Origin: Sulfuricella sp035530375
Lineage (GTDB): Bacteria > Pseudomonadota > Gammaproteobacteria > Burkholderiales > Sulfuricellaceae
Reading direction: 5' to 3'
Assembly (NCBI GenBank): GCA_035530375.1
Contig: DATKUY010000007.1
Location: 1 to 64,000, forward strand
DNA: 64,000 bases
Position 1 is the first letter of the stretch. Every line of letters starts with the position of its first letter. The translations under genes were made by a program, and so were the position numbers. The notes beneath the pieces were generated by a model. The model was given only the letters and a program-made list of their open reading frames with translations. It was not told where the DNA came from and did not search any database. Below are positions 53,466-61,919 of this stretch, in pieces.

Positions 53466-53814
53466 TTTTGCATTCTACATTAATCCACAAGCTTGGCGTA
53501 TGCCCGTGGTTATGGATCGCTATCTCCATGAGATTATTGTGTATTTATTATCTCATTGATTTTAAATAAAAAATACATTGTTTAATTTTTAACCGGCAGG
53601 AAATTCTTCTTTTCTCCGGGTGGGTTAAGGCAAATACATACAATTTGCCCACAGTGTTATCCACAACATTTGTGGATAGCAATAAATTTGCCTTGGTGGC
53701 AATAGGTTAACCGTGTTTTCTCATGTCATGTTTAACCATGCTTGCCGAAAATACTGAGGCAGGCTAAAGTTACGGGCGTTTAACCGGGCTGGAATCAATT
53801 AGGGAGAAGGGCGA
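53466..53814. other. AT-rich intergenic region with DnaA-box-like sites
   Basis: About 350 bp between xseA and exbB, transcribed away from each other. A perfect TTATCCACA (53657-53665) faces TGTGGATAG (53671-53679), one base off the reverse box; TAATCCACA lies at 53481-53489. An AT-rich tract (53535-53600) and GGCAAAT/ATTTGCC pairs lie between. No dnaA or gidA-type gene is nearby. Confidence 0.45.
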
Positions 53815-54447
53815 GTGTTATCCATTATTCAAGCAGCGGGCTGGCCGATCTGGTCGCTTATCATTGCATCGGTGATTTCCTTGACGATCATCGGCTGGCA
53901 TTTGTGGACGTTCAACCTGGTTGCCCCCAAGGAACTTCTGCCGCAAGTACAGGAATGGGTCAAACAGGGCACGGTGAACGCCGAAAAGCTGGCGCAACTG
54001 GAGAGGCATTCCCCACTGGGTCAAATTTTCGCGGCAGGTTTGAGGAACACCAAGAGTTCGCGCGAGGTGATGCAGGAGGAGATCGAGGAAGTCGGCCGGC
54101 GGGTCGCCCACGAGATCGAGCAGCCCCGCCTGAAATTCGGCCTGTCTTTCCTGGTTTCGCTCAACACGCTTGGTACTATCGCCTCGGTGAGTCCGCTACT
54201 CGGGCTGTTCGGCACGGTAATCGGCATGGTGGAAATTTTCGGCGCGCTCAGGCCGAGCGGCGGCAGCCCCGCCGAACTGGCGCACGGCATTTCGGTGGCA
54301 CTGTACAACACCGCCATGGGCCTGATCGTGGCAATTCCCAGCATGATTTTTTATCGCTATCTTCGCGCCCGTGCCGAAGCGCTGGTGCTGGAAATGGAAC
54401 AGCAGGCGATAAAACTGGTGAAAATCATTCACGGCGAGCGCAAGTGA
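53815..54447 (+). CDS. exbB: ExbB/TolQ-family proton channel subunit
   Basis: The 210-residue inner-membrane protein has three membrane helices (about 8-30, 110-135, 150-180), with the ASVSPLLGLFGTVIGM segment that lines the proton path. With ExbD it energises TonB-dependent outer-membrane transport. It starts at a GTG with AGGGAGAAG upstream and is followed by exbD. No tonB is nearby. Confidence 0.93.
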   Translation: MLSIIQAAGWPIWSLIIASVISLTIIGWHLWTFNLVAPKELLPQVQEWVKQGTVNAEKLAQLERHSPLGQIFAAGLRNTKSSREVMQEEIEEVGRRVAHEIEQPRLKFGLSFLVSLNTLGTIASVSPLLGLFGTVIGMVEIFGALRPSGGSPAELAHGISVALYNTAMGLIVAIPSMIFYRYLRARAEALVLEMEQQAIKLVKIIHGERK

Positions 54448-54448
54448 G

Positions 54449-54871
54449 ATGGATTTCCAGCGCGGCAGGGCCAAAGAGGAGCCCGAGATCAACCTGATCC
54501 CGATGATCGACGTGCTGCTGGTGATATTGATCTTCCTGATGGTCACCACCACCTTTTCCCAGATCGCCGAATTGCAGATCAACCTGCCCACTGCCGAAGC
54601 CGAAAAACCGGCGGATAAACCTGCCTCCATCAATGTGGCAGTGGATGCCAGCGGGCGATATCTGATCAACAGTTCTGCGATGGCCGATTCCAGCGTTGAA
54701 GCGATCAGCCTTGCGCTACGACGTGCCGCAGGAGGCAAGCCCGACCCGGTGATCATTATCAATGCCGACGCCAAGACGACACACCAGGCGGTGGTGAATG
54801 TGATGGAAGCTGCGCGCCAGGCAGGCTACAGTCATATCACCTTTGCCACCCAGGCGAGCCGCGCAAAATAG
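54449..54871 (+). CDS. exbD: ExbD/TolR-family subunit
   Basis: The 140-residue protein has one membrane helix (about 18-40) carrying the key Asp (LIPMIDVLLVILIFLMV) and a periplasmic domain. It couples proton flow to TonB with ExbB, whose stop lies 1 nt upstream. The lpxK gene follows after 23 nt. Confidence 0.94.
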   Translation: MDFQRGRAKEEPEINLIPMIDVLLVILIFLMVTTTFSQIAELQINLPTAEAEKPADKPASINVAVDASGRYLINSSAMADSSVEAISLALRRAAGGKPDPVIIINADAKTTHQAVVNVMEAARQAGYSHITFATQASRAK

Positions 54872-54894
54872 AGGTTGAGTCGATCCCGCATGAC

Positions 54895-55896
54895 ATGAGC
54901 ACCATGAGCTGGCTGCAACGACAATGGCAGCACCTGACGCCTTGGCATTTCGTCCTGCTTCCTCTGGGCATTCTGTTCTGGCTGGTTTCGGCGCTACGAC
55001 GGTCGCTTTATCGCGTCGGACTGTTGCGCACTATTCGGCTGCCGGTGCCGGTGGTCGTGGTCGGCAACATCTGTGTCGGCGGTACCGGAAAAACCCCGCT
55101 GGTGCTCTGGCTGACCGACTTTTTGCGGCAGCACGGATTTCGTCCCGGGATCGTCAGCCGTGGCTACGGTGGCAGCGCAGATCGCGTGATGTCTGTCGAT
55201 GCAAGTTGCGATCCGGCCATGGTGGGTGATGAACCGCTGTTGCTGGCAAAAAAGAGCGGCTGTCCGGTCTGGGTCGGCCGCGACCGTGTCGCGGCGGGGG
55301 AGGCGTTGTTGTCGGCGCACCCGGAGTGCGATGTATTGTTGAGCGACGACGGCTTGCAGCATTACCGCCTCGGCCGCAACGTGGAAATTGTGGTGGTGGA
55401 TGCCGAGCGCCGCTTTGGAAATGGCCTGCCGCTACCCGCCGGGCCGCTGCGTGAAAGCGTTTCGCGTTTGCGTTCGGTAGACGCTGTGGTGGCGAATGGC
55501 GGCAGCCTTCGGTCGGGTGCGCCGCTTCGCAACGAGTTCGAAATGCGGCTGGAAGGCCGGGTGTTTTACAACCTGCGCAATCCGGATCGGCATATCGAGG
55601 CCGAGGGCCTGCGCGGCAGGAGGCTCCATGCCTTGGCCGGCATCGGCAACCCCCGCCGGTTTTTCGCTCACTTGCGCAGGCTTGGTTTGGAGTTCGAGGA
55701 GCATGCCTTCCCGGACCACTGCGTTTATCGGCCGCAGGACCTGCTTTACGATGACGCCGACGCGTTGTTGATGACTGAGAAAGACGCGGTGAAGTGCGGG
55801 ATATTCGCCGACGAACGTTACTGGGCACTGGCGGTGAGCGCTGTTCTGCCGCCCGCTTTCGGACAATTGATGTTGCAAAAAATTAAGGGATATTGA
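54895..55896 (+). CDS. lpxK: Tetraacyldisaccharide 4'-kinase
   Basis: The 333-residue membrane-associated enzyme phosphorylates the lipid A disaccharide. A membrane helix near residues 20-35 precedes the P-loop VVGNICVGGTGKTP, and DVLLSDDGLQHYRL carries the catalytic Asp pair. The stop overlaps the Trm112 start. An ATG three codons later is an alternative start. Confidence 0.95.
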   Translation: MSTMSWLQRQWQHLTPWHFVLLPLGILFWLVSALRRSLYRVGLLRTIRLPVPVVVVGNICVGGTGKTPLVLWLTDFLRQHGFRPGIVSRGYGGSADRVMSVDASCDPAMVGDEPLLLAKKSGCPVWVGRDRVAAGEALLSAHPECDVLLSDDGLQHYRLGRNVEIVVVDAERRFGNGLPLPAGPLRESVSRLRSVDAVVANGGSLRSGAPLRNEFEMRLEGRVFYNLRNPDRHIEAEGLRGRRLHALAGIGNPRRFFAHLRRLGLEFEEHAFPDHCVYRPQDLLYDDADALLMTEKDAVKCGIFADERYWALAVSAVLPPAFGQLMLQKIKGY

Positions 55897-56075
55897 TGGA
55901 CGCAAAATTGCTTGAGATTCTGGTATGCCCCCTGTGCAAAGGACCGCTGGTCTACAAGAAAACGGAGCAGGAGCTGATCTGCAAGCCTTGCAGGCTGGCC
56001 TATCCGGTACGCGACGATATTCCTGTGATGCTGGAAGATGAAGCGCGCAGGTTGCCGCCCGAGGAAGAGGTGTAA
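55896..56075 (+). CDS. Trm112 family zinc-binding protein
   Basis: The 59-residue protein starts MDAKLLEILVCPLCKGPL and has four zinc-ligand cysteines in two pairs (CPLC and CKPC). Trm112-like proteins activate methyltransferases; the target here is unknown. The ATG overlaps the lpxK stop (TGATG). Confidence 0.9.
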   Translation: MDAKLLEILVCPLCKGPLVYKKTEQELICKPCRLAYPVRDDIPVMLEDEARRLPPEEEV

Positions 56076-56133
56076 TGGGCGATGAGTAATGGGTAATGTG
56101 CCGCCCATTACGCATCGCTTATCACCCATTACC
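56074..56133. repeat. Inverted repeat just before kdsB
   Basis: GGGCGATGAGTAATGGGTAATG faces CCCATTACGCATCGC and CACCCATTACC. It belongs to the same GGTGATGA/CACCCATTAC type as the element at miaA. Confidence 0.5.
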
Positions 56134-56898
56134 ATGAACTTCAAAGTCGTCATCCCGGCTCGCTTCGCTTCCACCCGCCTGCCCGGCAAGCCGCTGCTCG
56201 ACATTGGCGGACGTCCGATGGTGGCGCATGTGGTCGAGCGGGCTCTGGAAAGCGGTGCGGATGAAGTCTGGGTGGCGACCGACCATCAGGGTATTGCGGA
56301 TGCCGTGCGCGATCATGGTTGCCAGGTCTGTATGACTTCGCCCGACCACCTCTCCGGCACCGACCGTATTGCAGAGGTGGCGAGCCTGCGCGGCTGGGGC
56401 GATGAGACGATCGTTGTCAACGTGCAAGGCGATGAGCCGCTGATCGCGCCTTTCCTGATCCGGCAAGTGGCGCAACACCTCCATGACCATGCCGAGGCTG
56501 CCATTGCCACCGCCTGCCATGGTCTCCACCGGCGCGATGATTTGTTCAACCCGAATGTAGTCAAGGTGGTGACCGACCGCAACGGTTATGCCCTGTATTT
56601 CAGCCGTGCGCCGATTCCTTACGCGCGCGATGGGTTTGTTGCTTCGCCTGACGGTTTTCCCAAGGGGTTGCCGGCGTACCGCCACATCGGCATTTACGCC
56701 TACCGCGCCGCATTCCTGAAAATCTACAATCACTTGCAACCTGCCGCCATCGAGCAGTTCGAGGCGCTGGAGCAGTTGCGGGCGCTGTGGCATGGCTACC
56801 GCATCGGCGTTGCGGTGGTCGATGCAGCGCCCGCAGCCGGCGTGGATACGGAAGAAGATCTGGAAAGGGTGCGCAGGCTGGTCTCGCTGCACCCTTAA
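56134..56898 (+). CDS. kdsB: 3-deoxy-manno-octulosonate cytidylyltransferase
   Basis: The 254-residue enzyme makes CMP-Kdo for lipopolysaccharide. VVIPARFASTRLPGKPL, SGTDRIAEV, VNVQGDEPLI and the FSRAPIPYARDG segment are family signatures. The start at 56134 (MNFKVVIPARF) matches the family; the frame is open 15 codons upstream through the repeat element. Confidence 0.95.
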   Translation: MNFKVVIPARFASTRLPGKPLLDIGGRPMVAHVVERALESGADEVWVATDHQGIADAVRDHGCQVCMTSPDHLSGTDRIAEVASLRGWGDETIVVNVQGDEPLIAPFLIRQVAQHLHDHAEAAIATACHGLHRRDDLFNPNVVKVVTDRNGYALYFSRAPIPYARDGFVASPDGFPKGLPAYRHIGIYAYRAAFLKIYNHLQPAAIEQFEALEQLRALWHGYRIGVAVVDAAPAAGVDTEEDLERVRRLVSLHP

Positions 56899-56958
56899 CA
56901 AGTTTTTATGGGCGGATACAAAATTTGAATGAGCATATGTAAGAGTTTTTGAATATCC

Positions 56959-56988
56959 TTGACGACAAGCTGGGTAAAAAAATATTTT
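56959..56988 (+). promoter_or_regulatory. Putative adk promoter
   Basis: TTGACG (56959-56964) is followed after 17-18 nt by an ATATTTT stretch (56982-56988). It lies about 60 nt before the adk ATG, which has GGGAG at 7 nt. Confidence 0.4.
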
Positions 56989-57046
56989 GACCGTTTTTAT
57001 ATTCGGTTAAACCGCAACATTAAATTAACGATAACGGGAGATTTTC

Positions 57047-57700
57047 ATGCGTATGATTCTATTGGGCGGCCCTGGCGCCGGCAAAGGCACTCAGGCTACT
57101 TTCATCAAGGAAAAGTACGGCATTCCACAGATTTCGACCGGCGACATGCTGCGTGCCGCAGTCAAGGCAGGCACTGAATTGGGTGTTGCCGCCAAGAAGA
57201 TCATGGACGCGGGTGGTTTGGTGTCCGACGACATCATCATCGGTCTGGTGAAGGATCGCATCAAGGAAGCGGATTGTGCCAAGGGTTTCCTGTTCGACGG
57301 TTTTCCGCGCACCATCCCGCAGGCTGACGCGATGAAGGCCGCCGGTGTGCCGATCGACTACGTGGTCGAGATCGACGTGGCTGACGAGGAAATCGTCAAA
57401 CGCATGTCCGGTCGTCGCGCCCACCTGGCCTCCGGCCGCACCTACCATGTCATTTTCAATCCGCCCAAGGTGGCCGGCAAGGATGACGTTACCGGTGAAG
57501 ACCTGATCCAGCGCGACGATGACAAGGAAGAAACCGTCAAGAAACGCCTGGACATCTACCACGCCCAGACCGAACCGCTGGTGAAGTACTACTCCGATTG
57601 GGCCGCTTCCGGCGCTGCCGGCGCACCGAAGTGCGTCAAGGTTTCCGGTACCGGTAAAGTGGAACAGATTCGCGACGCTATTTTTGCCGCATTGGGTTAA
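57047..57700 (+). CDS. adk: Adenylate kinase
   Basis: The 217-residue enzyme (2 ADP to ATP and AMP) has the P-loop GGPGAGKGTQATFI, the STGDMLRAAVKAG lid-core motif and DGFPRTIPQAD, and a long-form LID (SGRRAHLASGRTYHVIFNPPK) without zinc cysteines. The ATG is preceded by GGGAG. Confidence 0.97.
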   Translation: MRMILLGGPGAGKGTQATFIKEKYGIPQISTGDMLRAAVKAGTELGVAAKKIMDAGGLVSDDIIIGLVKDRIKEADCAKGFLFDGFPRTIPQADAMKAAGVPIDYVVEIDVADEEIVKRMSGRRAHLASGRTYHVIFNPPKVAGKDDVTGEDLIQRDDDKEETVKKRLDIYHAQTEPLVKYYSDWAASGAAGAPKCVKVSGTGKVEQIRDAIFAALG

Positions 57701-57710
57701 TTGACGAAGC

Positions 57711-58055
57711 ATGAGCGGCATCCCGGACTTCACCGAAACCGAGCGCTGGGTGGTCGACGCCACTCTCAAGGAACGCTATGGCCATGCGGTGGAGATGCAG
57801 CAGGCTGATGTTGAATTGCGCCTCGACCCTGCAGTGCCGGAGTTGACGATTTGTCCCGCGCTGGTGTGGAAGGAACGGGGTGCCGGTTTCGTGGTTTCCA
57901 AGGTTGGTGATAACCGCTTCCGCTGCCAGTTTTTCTATTCGGTGCGCGAGCAGTATGGCACCGGCAAGACGGAGTACGACGACCTGCTTGAATGCGTGGT
58001 TGCCCTGCTCAAGCTTCAGGCGGATCACGAGGCCAAGCGTCAGCAGAATCAGTAA
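57711..58055 (+). CDS. Conserved hypothetical protein
   Basis: The 114-residue protein was not recognised. It is predicted alpha/beta (ERWVVDATLKERYG, VELRLD, TICPALVWKERGAGFVVSKV, RCQFFYSVREQYG, YDDLLECVVALLKLQADHE) with no signal peptide or metal motif. It lies 10 nt after adk and 21 nt before the phosphofructokinase gene, so it may be co-transcribed with both. Confidence 0.65.
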   Translation: MSGIPDFTETERWVVDATLKERYGHAVEMQQADVELRLDPAVPELTICPALVWKERGAGFVVSKVGDNRFRCQFFYSVREQYGTGKTEYDDLLECVVALLKLQADHEAKRQQNQ

Positions 58056-58076
58056 TTCTTTTGGGAGTGTAAAAAT

Positions 58077-59330
58077 ATGGCGAAGAAAAACGCATTTTAT
58101 GCACAGTCCGGCGGTGTGACCGCGGTGATCAACGCATCCGCCTGCGGTGTGATCGAGACTGCGCGTCTGCACAAGGACAAAATTGGCAAGGTATATGCCG
58201 GCCGTAACGGAATTATCGGTGCGCTGACCGAAGATCTGATCGATACCAGCAAGGAATCGGATGCGGCGATTGCCGCTCTGCGCTCCACGCCTTCCGGCGC
58301 TTTTGGCTCCTGCCGCTTCAAGCTGAAAAGCCTGGAAGCCAACAAGCGCGAATATGAGCGCCTGATCGAAGTGTTCAAGGCCCACAATATCGGTTACTTC
58401 TTTTACAACGGCGGCGGCGATTCCGCAGACACCTGCTTCAAGGTTTCGCAGTTGTCGGAGGCCATGGGTTACCCTATCCAGGCGATTCACGTGCCGAAGA
58501 CCGTGGACAATGATCTGCCGATTACCGATTGCTGTCCGGGCTTCGGTTCTGTCGCCAAGTATATTGCGGTGTCGACGCTGGAAGCTTCCTTCGACGTAAA
58601 GTCGATGGCGAAGACTTCTACGAAGATTTTCGTTCTTGAGGTGATGGGTCGTCATGCCGGCTGGATTGCTGCTGCCGGCGGCCTGGTGGAAGATCATGGC
58701 ATTCCGGTGGTGGTGCTGTTTCCTGAGGTTGAGTTCGATCAGGAGAAATTCCTCGCCAAGGTGGACAAGAACGTCAAGGAACATGGTTTCTGCACCATCG
58801 TGGTATCCGAAGGTTGCCACTACCCCGATGGCCGCTTCCTGGCCGAGCAGGGTACTCGCGATGCCTTCGGTCATGCCCAGCTCGGCGGTGCCGCACCGGT
58901 CGTGGCCAACATGATCAAGGATGCCTTGGGTTACAAGTTCCATTGGGCAGTCGCCGATTATCTGCAACGCGCAGCGCGTCACGTGGCTTCCAAAACCGAT
59001 GTCAAACAGGCCTACCAGCTCGGCAAGGCGGCAGTGGATCTGGCTCTCAAAGGCCGGAACTCGGTTATGCCGACTGTCGACCGCATCTCCGATACCCCTT
59101 ACAAGTACAAGATCGGCGTTGCCGACCTCAAGGATGTGGCCAACGTCGAAAAAATGATGCCCAAGAGTTTCATCACCAAGGATGGTTTCGGTATTACAGA
59201 GAAGTGCAAGCGCTATCTGGTGCCGTTGATTCAGGGTGAGGATTATCCGAAATACAAGGACGGCCTGCCAGTATATGTCACGTTGAAAAATGTGGCGGTG
59301 CCGAAGAAGTTGGGCGACTTCAAGATTTGA
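58077..59330 (+). CDS. pfp: Pyrophosphate-dependent 6-phosphofructokinase
   Basis: The 417-residue enzyme has the PFK fold (QSGGVTAVINASACGVIE, YNGGGDSADTCF and VPKTVDNDLPITDCCPGFGS). The Lys in PKTVDND and Asp in GGGDS mark the PPi-using type rather than the ATP-using type, which has Gly at both places. It reversibly phosphorylates fructose-6-phosphate using PPi. With hppA and ppa downstream and glgC at 17 kb it forms a PPi economy. GGGAGTG lies before the ATG. Confidence 0.93.
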   Translation: MAKKNAFYAQSGGVTAVINASACGVIETARLHKDKIGKVYAGRNGIIGALTEDLIDTSKESDAAIAALRSTPSGAFGSCRFKLKSLEANKREYERLIEVFKAHNIGYFFYNGGGDSADTCFKVSQLSEAMGYPIQAIHVPKTVDNDLPITDCCPGFGSVAKYIAVSTLEASFDVKSMAKTSTKIFVLEVMGRHAGWIAAAGGLVEDHGIPVVVLFPEVEFDQEKFLAKVDKNVKEHGFCTIVVSEGCHYPDGRFLAEQGTRDAFGHAQLGGAAPVVANMIKDALGYKFHWAVADYLQRAARHVASKTDVKQAYQLGKAAVDLALKGRNSVMPTVDRISDTPYKYKIGVADLKDVANVEKMMPKSFITKDGFGITEKCKRYLVPLIQGEDYPKYKDGLPVYVTLKNVAVPKKLGDFKI

Positions 59331-59390
59331 TCTGAAAATTGAATCCGCCACTGCCAATGAATAGTTTACGGACTCAATGGCAAGCTCCTT

Positions 59391-59428
59391 CCCTGAAGCA
59401 TTGCTTACTGGCCGTGTTTCAGGGAATT
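59391..59428 (+). terminator. Possible terminator after pfp
   Basis: CCCTGAA (59391-59397) pairs with TTTCAGGG (59417-59424), followed by AATTTTT. The loop of 19-20 nt is long, so efficiency is uncertain. A second hairpin CCGGCC-CTGATC-GGCCGG lies before hppA near 59527-59544. Confidence 0.4.
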
Positions 59429-59563
59429 TTTCTGGGAATAAAGACGTGTTCGGGATATATGTTATCTGTCACGGATCAGGGTTTCTAATAGGGTAATTTT
59501 GATTTTTTGGTGTTAGGGCGATTGGCCGGCCCTGATCGGCCGGTTTAACTGGGAGGGAAGTTC

Positions 59564-61630
59564 ATGTCAACAGGTCTCATATTTGCGTTGGTTTGCGCAA
59601 TTGCGGCGCTCCTGTATGGAGCGGTTTCGATTAAATGGATTTTGGGTCTGCCGACCGGTAACGATAAAATGCGGGAAATTTCCGCTGCAGTGCAGGAGGG
59701 CGCACAGGCCTATCTTAGCCGGCAATACACCACCATCGGCATGGTCGGTGTAATTCTGCTGGTTGTCATCTTTGTCGCGCTGGGCTGGCAAACCGCCGTC
59801 GGCTTCGCGCTCGGCGCGTTTCTGTCCGGCCTGACCGGTTTCATCGGCATGAACGTATCGGTACGCGCTAACGTACGCACCGCGCAGGCTGCCACCCAAG
59901 GGCTGAATGCCGCGCTTAACGTCGCCTTCAAGGGCGGCGCCATTACCGGCCTGCTGGTTGTCGGTCTGGGCCTGCTCGGTGTGGCCGGCTACTATTCCTT
60001 CCTGACCCTGGTAATCGGCGTCGACGCCGCTGAAGCAACCCACTCTCTGGTAGGTCTGGCTTTTGGTAGTTCGCTGATTTCCATCTTCGCCCGTCTTGGC
60101 GGCGGCATCTTCACCAAGGGCGCTGACGTCGGCGCCGACCTGGTGGGTAAGGTCGAAGCCGGCATCCCCGAGGATGACCCCCGCAACCCTGCCGTTATTG
60201 CCGATAACGTTGGCGACAACGTCGGTGACTGCGCTGGTATGGCTGCCGACTTGTTCGAAACCTATGCCGTGACCATCATCGCCACCATGGTGCTGGGCGG
60301 CCTGCTAATCACCGGTTCCCCGGAAGCGGTGATCTATCCGCTGGTGCTGGGCGGCGTCTCGATTATCGCTTCGATTATCGGCACCTTCTTCGTCAATACG
60401 CGCGAAGGCGGCAAGATCATGAACGCGCTGTATCGCGGTCTGATCGTTTCCGCTGTGCTGGCGGTGATCGCGTTCTACCCCGTGACCACCTGGATCCTGG
60501 GCGAGGGCGTGATGATCGGCGGCAAGATGATAACGTCAATGAACCTGTATCTGGCTTCCCTGATCGGTTTGGTGCTGACTGCTGCGATGGTGTGGATCAC
60601 CGAGTATTACACCGCCACCGAGTTCAACCCGGTGCGCCACATTGCTCAGGCTTCCACTACCGGCCACGGCACCAACGTGATCGCCGGCCTGGGCGTATCG
60701 ATGAAGTCTACTGCCGCGCCGGTGCTGGCTGTGTGCCTGGCAATCTATAGCGCCTACGCTTTGGGTGGCTTGTACGGCATCGCCATCGCTGCAACCTCGA
60801 TGTTGTCCATGGCTGGCATCATCGTGGCGCTTGATGCTTACGGCCCGATCACCGACAACGCCGGTGGTATTGCTGAAATGGCCGGCCTGCCCGACTCCAT
60901 CCGCAACATCACCGACCCACTCGACGCCGTGGGTAACACCACCAAGGCCGTGACCAAGGGCTACGCCATCGGCTCCGCCGGTCTGGCCGCCCTGGTGCTG
61001 TTCGCTGACTATACTCACGCATTGAATGTCAAGGCTTTGGCTCTTGATGCAAGTGCGATTCCCATGACTTTCGACCTGTCCAATCACATGGTCATCATCG
61101 GCCTGTTCATCGGCGGCATGGTTCCTTATCTGTTCGCTGCCATGGGCATGGAAGCAGTCGGTCGCGCCGCCGGTTCGGTGGTGGTCGAAGTGCGCCGCCA
61201 GTTCAAGGAAATCCCCGGCATCATGGAGGGTACCGGCAAGCCGGAATATGGCACCTGCGTCGACATGCTGACCAAGGCCGCGATTAAGGAAATGATCATC
61301 CCGTCGCTGCTGCCGGTTGCCGTTCCGGTAATCGTCGGCCTGACCCTTGGTGCGCAAGCACTGGGTGGCGTACTGGTCGGCACCATCGTCACCGGCATCT
61401 TCGTGGCAATTTCCATGACCACCGGCGGTGGCGCATGGGATAACGCCAAGAAGTACATCGAGGAAGGCAATTTTGGCGGTAAAGGTTCCGAAGCCCACAA
61501 GGCTGCAGTGACCGGCGATACCGTCGGCGATCCCTACAAGGACACCGCCGGCCCCGCCGTTAACCCGCTGATCAAGATCATCAACATCGTAGCGCTGATG
61601 ATTGTGCCGCTGCTGCATGTAATTCAGTAG
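59564..61630 (+). CDS. hppA: Membrane-bound proton-pumping pyrophosphatase
   Basis: The 688-residue protein has the multi-helix H+-PPase layout. The PPi/Mg site is visible in DVGADLVGKVEAGIPEDDPRNPAVIADNVGD (Asp-rich) and later DNAGGIAEMAGL. The motif GNTTKAVTKG carries Lys at the position that marks K+-independent types. It hydrolyses PPi and pumps H+ out of the cytoplasm. GGAGGGAAG precedes the ATG. A strong hairpin terminator follows the stop. Confidence 0.95.
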   Translation: MSTGLIFALVCAIAALLYGAVSIKWILGLPTGNDKMREISAAVQEGAQAYLSRQYTTIGMVGVILLVVIFVALGWQTAVGFALGAFLSGLTGFIGMNVSVRANVRTAQAATQGLNAALNVAFKGGAITGLLVVGLGLLGVAGYYSFLTLVIGVDAAEATHSLVGLAFGSSLISIFARLGGGIFTKGADVGADLVGKVEAGIPEDDPRNPAVIADNVGDNVGDCAGMAADLFETYAVTIIATMVLGGLLITGSPEAVIYPLVLGGVSIIASIIGTFFVNTREGGKIMNALYRGLIVSAVLAVIAFYPVTTWILGEGVMIGGKMITSMNLYLASLIGLVLTAAMVWITEYYTATEFNPVRHIAQASTTGHGTNVIAGLGVSMKSTAAPVLAVCLAIYSAYALGGLYGIAIAATSMLSMAGIIVALDAYGPITDNAGGIAEMAGLPDSIRNITDPLDAVGNTTKAVTKGYAIGSAGLAALVLFADYTHALNVKALALDASAIPMTFDLSNHMVIIGLFIGGMVPYLFAAMGMEAVGRAAGSVVVEVRRQFKEIPGIMEGTGKPEYGTCVDMLTKAAIKEMIIPSLLPVAVPVIVGLTLGAQALGGVLVGTIVTGIFVAISMTTGGGAWDNAKKYIEEGNFGGKGSEAHKAAVTGDTVGDPYKDTAGPAVNPLIKIINIVALMIVPLLHVIQ

Positions 61631-61650
61631 TCGTTGTGGTTGCATGAGAA

Positions 61651-61681
61651 AACAGGTCGGCGAATGCCGGCCTGTTTTTTT
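61651..61681 (+). terminator. Intrinsic terminator after hppA
   Basis: An 11-bp stem (AACAGGTCGGC/GCCGGCCTGTT with one G-T pair) and a 4-nt loop is followed by a T-run. It lies 20 nt after the hppA stop. Confidence 0.85.
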
Positions 61682-61729
61682 GGTACACTGATTGCGATTT
61701 ACATCCGACTTTAATTTTCGGAGAGCTCT

Positions 61730-61831
61730 GTGGAGAAATCTTGGCGAGATGCCATGAATAAAGTGCTCAGCGGAAGCTGGGGCACCTTTGCATTACACGG
61801 AAATTTCCGAGCAGATTCTGCCTCGTGGTGA
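61730..61831 (+). CDS. Possible 33-residue peptide upstream of ppa
   Basis: A GTG-started frame with GGAGAG 4 nt before it encodes MEKSWRDAMNKVLSGSWGTF and a further 13 residues. It lies between the hppA terminator and the ppa leader hairpin. It is too short to judge by composition. It may instead be untranslated leader. Confidence 0.25.
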   Translation: MEKSWRDAMNKVLSGSWGTFALHGNFRADSASW

Positions 61832-61874
61832 TTACTCCACTGATGGAGCAATACCACCGCAATTAGGTTGAGAA

Positions 61875-61908
61875 AAATAAAGCCGGTATAATGCCGGCTT
61901 TATTTTTT
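61875..61908 (+). terminator. Hairpin with T-run just before ppa
   Basis: A 12-bp stem (AAATAAAGCCGG/CCGGCTTTATTT) with a 7-nt loop reading TATAATG, followed by T residues, ends about 12 nt before the ppa ATG. Two readings are possible: a terminator or attenuator for transcripts from upstream, or a -10 box held in the loop. No proper -35 was seen for the second. Confidence 0.6.
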
Positions 61909-61919
61909 GGGTCTAATCC

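Noticed and set aside
53657..53679. Chromosomal replication origin
   Set aside because: Only two or three DnaA-like boxes are present and no dnaA, dnaN, gidA or parAB gene is near; kept only as a DnaA-box finding.
61887..61892. TATAAT in the loop before ppa as a certain promoter
   Set aside because: No suitable -35 lies at 16-18 nt and the motif sits in a stable hairpin with a T-run, so a terminator is equally likely.
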